Shown here piece after piece: positions 60,280 through 64,000 of a stretch of DNA of 64,000 bases (position 1 is the first letter of the stretch; every line of letters starts with the position of its first letter). A program made the position numbers and the translations under genes. The stretch lies in NCBI GenBank assembly GCA_021613375.1, contig CM038704.1, positions 2,724,637 through 2,788,636 on the forward strand. Reading direction: 5' to 3'. The notes beneath the pieces were generated by a model. That model saw only the letters and a program-made list of their open reading frames with translations. It ran no database searches and was not told where the DNA came from. The stretch comes from Megaleporinus macrocephalus. Lineage: Eukaryota > Chordata > Actinopteri > Characiformes > Anostomidae.

Positions 60280-61475
60280 TCTTAAATCCCGTTATAACCA
60301 TGTGTGGTACTGTAGCAACCATATAACAACCCCTAGCAACCACCTGAAATACCCTAGTATCATCCCAGTTACCCACGGGTGATACTGTTGCAACCACCAT
60401 GCAACAACCTATTAACCGCCTGAAATATCACTGTAACATCCAGGCAACCCCCAATTGTGATATCATGGCAACCACAAAGAAATCACCTGGCAACTACGTG
60501 AAATGCCATAGTAACAACTTAGCAACTGACTCTGTGATATCATTGCAACAACATAGCAACCACCTGACATACTCTTGTAACACACAAATATCTTAGCAAC
60601 AACCCGGAATGCCTCAGTTACCACCAGTGATATCAATACAACCACCTAGCCACCAGGCAACTATCCAAAATATCATAGTAACAACCTAGCAACCACTGGT
60701 GGTGTTGTTGCAATCGTCTGGCAACAACTGAGCAACAGCTTGAAATGTCTTAGTAATAACCCTCAGCAACCACTAGTTATATCATTGCAACTATCTAGCA
60801 ACCACCTGTCAGATACCTGAAATATCTGAGATTCCATAGTAACAACCATTCGTGATATTGTAACAACAATCTAGTACCTGCTTGAAATGCCATAGTAACA
60901 CTTTAGCAACCCCCATCTGGCCACGTATGATGTAATTGCAACCACCTGGCAATCTCCAGGAAACTTAACCAAAACAATATAGTAACAACTTAGCAACCAC
61001 TGCTAGTATTGTTGCAATCATCTAGCAACAGCCAAGCAACAGCTTGAAATATAATAGTAGCAACCTGGAAACCCCCAGCAACCACTAGTTATATCATTGC
61101 AACTATCTAGCAACCACCTGTCAGATACCTGAAATATCTGAGACACCATAGTAACAACCATTAGCGATATTGTTACAACAATCTAGTAGCTGCTTGAAAT
61201 GCCATAGTAACACTTTAGCAACCCCCATCTGGCTACATATGATATCATTGCAACAACCTGGCAACCTCCAGGCAACTACCTAAAATATCATAGTAACAAC
61301 TTAGCAACCACTGCTGGTATTGTTGCAATCATCTAGCAACAGCAAAGCAACAGCTTGAAATACCATAGTAACAACCTAGCAACCACTCGTGGTATTGTTG
61401 CAATCATCTAGCAACAACCGAGCAACAGCTTGAAATACAATAGTAACAACCTGGGAACCTCCAGGTAACCATGGT
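60280..61475. repeat. Degenerate TAGCAACCACCTGAAAT tandem repeat with 312-bp higher-order unit
   Basis: It alternates TAGCAACCACC, TGAAATACCATAGTAACAAC and GTGATATCATTGCAACAA words in a ladder of about 30-115 bp. A longer block repeats almost unchanged: ACTAGTTATATCATTGCAAC at 60772 returns at 61084, with matching sequence for about 200 bp or more. Confidence 0.88.
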
Positions 61476-62054
61476 GATAAAATCTGAGCTGAATTGAATC
61501 CAGGAAGGGGCGTATAGTCTGAGCGCGGCTCAGGAGCCGAGTGAGCAGTTCGGTATGACGGCTTTGTGTGGCCCTTTGAAGACTCAGGGCTTCTGAAGTG
61601 CTGCCCCCTGTCAGACCCAGAGTGTACTGCGCTCGCGAGTGCTGCCTCACAGCGATGCACTAATGAAAAATCCCAATAAACGCTGTGCTTTTCTGTGATA
61701 AATGTATTACTGCCTTAATCCTGTCGCACGCTCGCCTCGCCTCGCCTCGGCTTTAAAGGCTGGCGGCCTAGTTCCTGTAATTTATCGAGCTGTAAACATT
61801 CGCCAAACTTAAGCCTTCAAAGCAGAAGCAGCCGCCGCCTCCCTCGCACACTCCTCGCACACTCGTCTTGTCTAATGTGTGTCGTGTGTTCTCAGCGAGG
61901 CAGAAAACAGAGTCTCGCACGAAGATCCGCTTCTTTCCGTCACGTCCCCGTTTTCCTTTTTTCACTTTAATATCGAGCAGCACGTTCGACTTTCAGCAGC
62001 CGCGCTCGTCTATCTGCTCCTCACACAAACCCTTTGATGTCTTTTCCTTCTTAT
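61476..62054. promoter_or_regulatory. Single-copy, CpG-rich island in gxylt2 intron 1
   Basis: About 580 bp containing a CGCTCGCCTCGCCTCGCCTC stretch, TAATTTATCGAGC, and AT/GC alternation like that of conserved noncoding DNA. No exon matching a glycosyltransferase was found. Confidence 0.25.
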
Positions 62055-62188
62055 TCCCTCTCTCTCTCTCTCTCTCTCACTCTCTCTCTCACTCTTTCTA
62101 TCCCCCTTCCCCTCTCTCTCTCTCTTTCTCTCTCTCTCACTCTCTCTCTCTCACTCTCTCTCTCTCACTCTTTCTATCTCCCTTCCCA

Positions 62189-62226
<38 letters not shown>

Positions 62227-62732
62227 CTCTCTTTCTATCTCCCTCCCCCCCTCTCTCTCTCTCTCTCTCTCTCCACCTCTCTTTCTATCTCCCTCCCCCT
62301 CTCTCTCTCTCACTCTCTCTCTCACTCTTTCTATCTCCCTCCCCCTCTCTCTCTCTCTTTCTCTCTCTCTCTCACTCTCTCTCTCCCTCTCTGTGTCTCT
62401 CTCTTGCTCTGTCTGTCTCTCGCTCTCTCTCTGTCTGTCTCTCTTCCTCTCTCTCTTACTTTCTTTCTCTTCTCTCTCTCTCTTCCTCCCACTCTGCCTC
62501 TCTCCCTCTCTCTTGCTCTCTCTATGGCTCTTACACTCTATGTTTCTCTCTCTCTCTCTCTTCCTCTCTCTTCCTCTCTCTTTCTCTCTCTCTCCCTCTC
62601 TCTATTTCTCTCTCTTTTTCTCTCTTTCTTCCTCTGTCTCGCTCTTTCTCTCACTCTCTCTCTCTTTCTCTCTCTCTGTCTCTCTCTCTCTCTCTCTCGC
62701 CATGGCTCCTACCCCCCCCCCCTCTCTCTCTC

Positions 62733-62785
<53 letters not shown>
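62055..62785. repeat. (CT)n tract
   Basis: About 730 bp of pyrimidine-rich (CT)n with TTTCTATCTCCC and TCTGTCTC interruptions. It is the strand complement in character of the GA tract at 59.2-59.7 kb. Confidence 0.97.
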
Positions 62786-63297
62786 TTTTGTTTCTCAGGA
62801 TAAATGGAGGACTGTGTGTGGAGGCCGTCTCTGGTTGCGGTGGCTCGTTCGGCGTCTGCCTCGATTGCGAACCATAAAAGCAAACACAAAACCAGAAACA
62901 CGCCTGCAAGAAACCCGAGACAAGCGAGCGCCGGTCGGAAGCGGAGCAGCACGCTCCTCTTCTGCTGCGTAGCGGCTCTCCAGGGCCAATTTAAATTCCG
63001 ATGTAGTTTCTGTCCCTCCCTCCGTCGACTTGGCAGCCTTTTTGCATCACATACAGAAAGAACTGAGCGCGGCGCCGAGCCGTGACTGTAAAGCCAAATT
63101 CACAGAGACTCTCTGAGCTGAAGCCCTCCGCCTGCTTCTGCAGAGCTTCTGAAACAAATAGGAACACATTCAGCTGCTCAGGGTGGACTCGCACTGGACC
63201 ATCTGAGCACGTTACACCCCCAAAGTCCAGCGCGTTTGACTAGTGTGGTCAACCTGTGTCCGGGCACAGTTTAATTGGACTCGGTTGACATCTAATG
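62786..63297. other. gxylt2 intron 1, single-copy part after the CT tract
   Basis: It begins TGTTTTGTTTCTCAGGATAA, which with the CT tract looks like a strong splice acceptor. In the frame that continues gxylt2 exon 1 it meets TAA after about 25 codons and shows none of the expected catalytic sequence. I take it as intron. Confidence 0.45.
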
Positions 63298-64000
63298 TGG
63301 TCACTACAGTGATCAACTCTAACTATTATGGTGATCAACTCTGACCACTACAGTGATCAACACTGACCATTACAGTCATCAACTCTGACCATTACAGTAC
63401 TCAACTCTGACCATTACAGTGATCAACACTGACCATTACAGTCATCAACTCTGACCATTACAGTCATCAACTCTGACCATTACAGTGATCAACACTGACC
63501 ATTACAGTCATCAACTCTGACCATTACAGTACTCAACTCTGACCATTACAGTGATCAACTCTGACCATTACAGTCATCAACTCTGACCTTTACAGTGATC
63601 AACTCTGACCATTACAGTGATCAACATTGACCATTACAGTCATCAACTCTGACCATTACAGTGATCAACTCTGACCATTACAGTGATCAACTCTGACCAT
63701 CACAGTGATCAACTCTGACCATTACAGCGATCAACTCTGACCATTACAGTCATCAACTCTGACCATTACAGTACTCAACTCTGACCATTACAGTGATCAA
63801 CTCTGACCATTACAGTCATCAACTCTGACCTTTACAGTGATCAACTCTGACCATTACAGTGATCAACTCTGACTATTATGGTGATCAACTCTGACCATTA
63901 CAGTGATCATCTCTGACTATTACAGTGATCATCTCTGACTATTACAGGGATCAACTCTGACCATTACAGTGATCAACTCTGACTATTACAGGGATCAACT
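63298..64000. repeat. 22-bp minisatellite running off the right edge
   Basis: About 32 units of 22 bp, core GATCAACTCTGACCATTACA, with GTCATC/GTGATC/GTACTC variants alternating in blocks and CTATTATGGT variants at both ends. Confidence 0.96.

Noticed and set aside
62786..62877. gxylt2 exon 2 after the CT tract (strong acceptor-like TTTGTTTCTCAG)
   Set aside because: In the frame continued from exon 1 it stops after about 25 codons, and it shows none of the conserved glycosyltransferase sequence.

Overview
This is nuclear DNA of a vertebrate, very probably a teleost fish and perhaps an ostariophysan (characin or catfish type). The reasons are spliced genes whose proteins resemble vertebrate ones, Tc1/mariner and hAT remnants, a tRNA-type SINE, LINE 3' ends of the kind common in fish, and a very heavy load of micro- and minisatellites. 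The species is inferred, not shown.

Two real genes can be supported. (1) The 5' half of shq1 (H/ACA snoRNP assembly factor) lies on the minus strand as six exons: 27484-27342, 26691-26627, 12811-12689, 12593-12424, 11669-11557 and 7330-7233. All junctions are GT-AG and all phases agree, giving residues 1-237. The remaining exons lie beyond the left edge. (2) The first coding exon of a glucoside xylosyltransferase, most likely gxylt2, lies on the plus strand at 45145-45404. Its later exons were not found and should lie beyond the right edge. The two are head to head about 17.7 kb apart between start codons, the arrangement I recall for SHQ1 and GXYLT2 in human 3p13. H/ACA RNP assembly and Notch O-glycan extension are unrelated functions, so the pair is a positional neighbourhood and not a functional unit.

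Layout: 1-7079 is a 38-bp minisatellite in shq1 intron 6. 7.2-12.8 kb holds exons 6 to 3, separated by a (TA)n tract, a 20-bp array, MITE-like ends, a 448-bp dispersed repeat, a CA-rich array and a dead Tc1-type element. 12.8-26.6 kb is the 13.8-kb intron 2, holding 53-bp, 20-bp and 39-bp arrays, a 3.7-kb TTAGG/TTATG array, a possible conserved noncoding element and transposon remnants. 26.6-27.5 kb holds exons 2 and 1. 27.5-44.9 kb is the interval between the genes, with LINE 3' ends, a SINE, 46-bp and 67-bp arrays (the latter made of a hAT end), and His/Cys-looking CACCATCAC arrays with a 518-bp duplication inside. 44.9-45.4 kb is the gxylt2 promoter region and exon 1. 45.4-64 kb is gxylt2 intron 1, with a 290-bp tandem repeat, a hAT MITE with target-site duplication, GA/CT tracts, and 8-bp, 39-bp, approximately 30/312-bp and 22-bp arrays.

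More than half of the window is tandem repeat. Many long open frames (up to 1561 codons) are by-products of repeat units whose lengths are multiples of three. I found no operon, CRISPR array or other dedicated new genetic system. The unusual features are the density, relatedness and transposon origin of the arrays.
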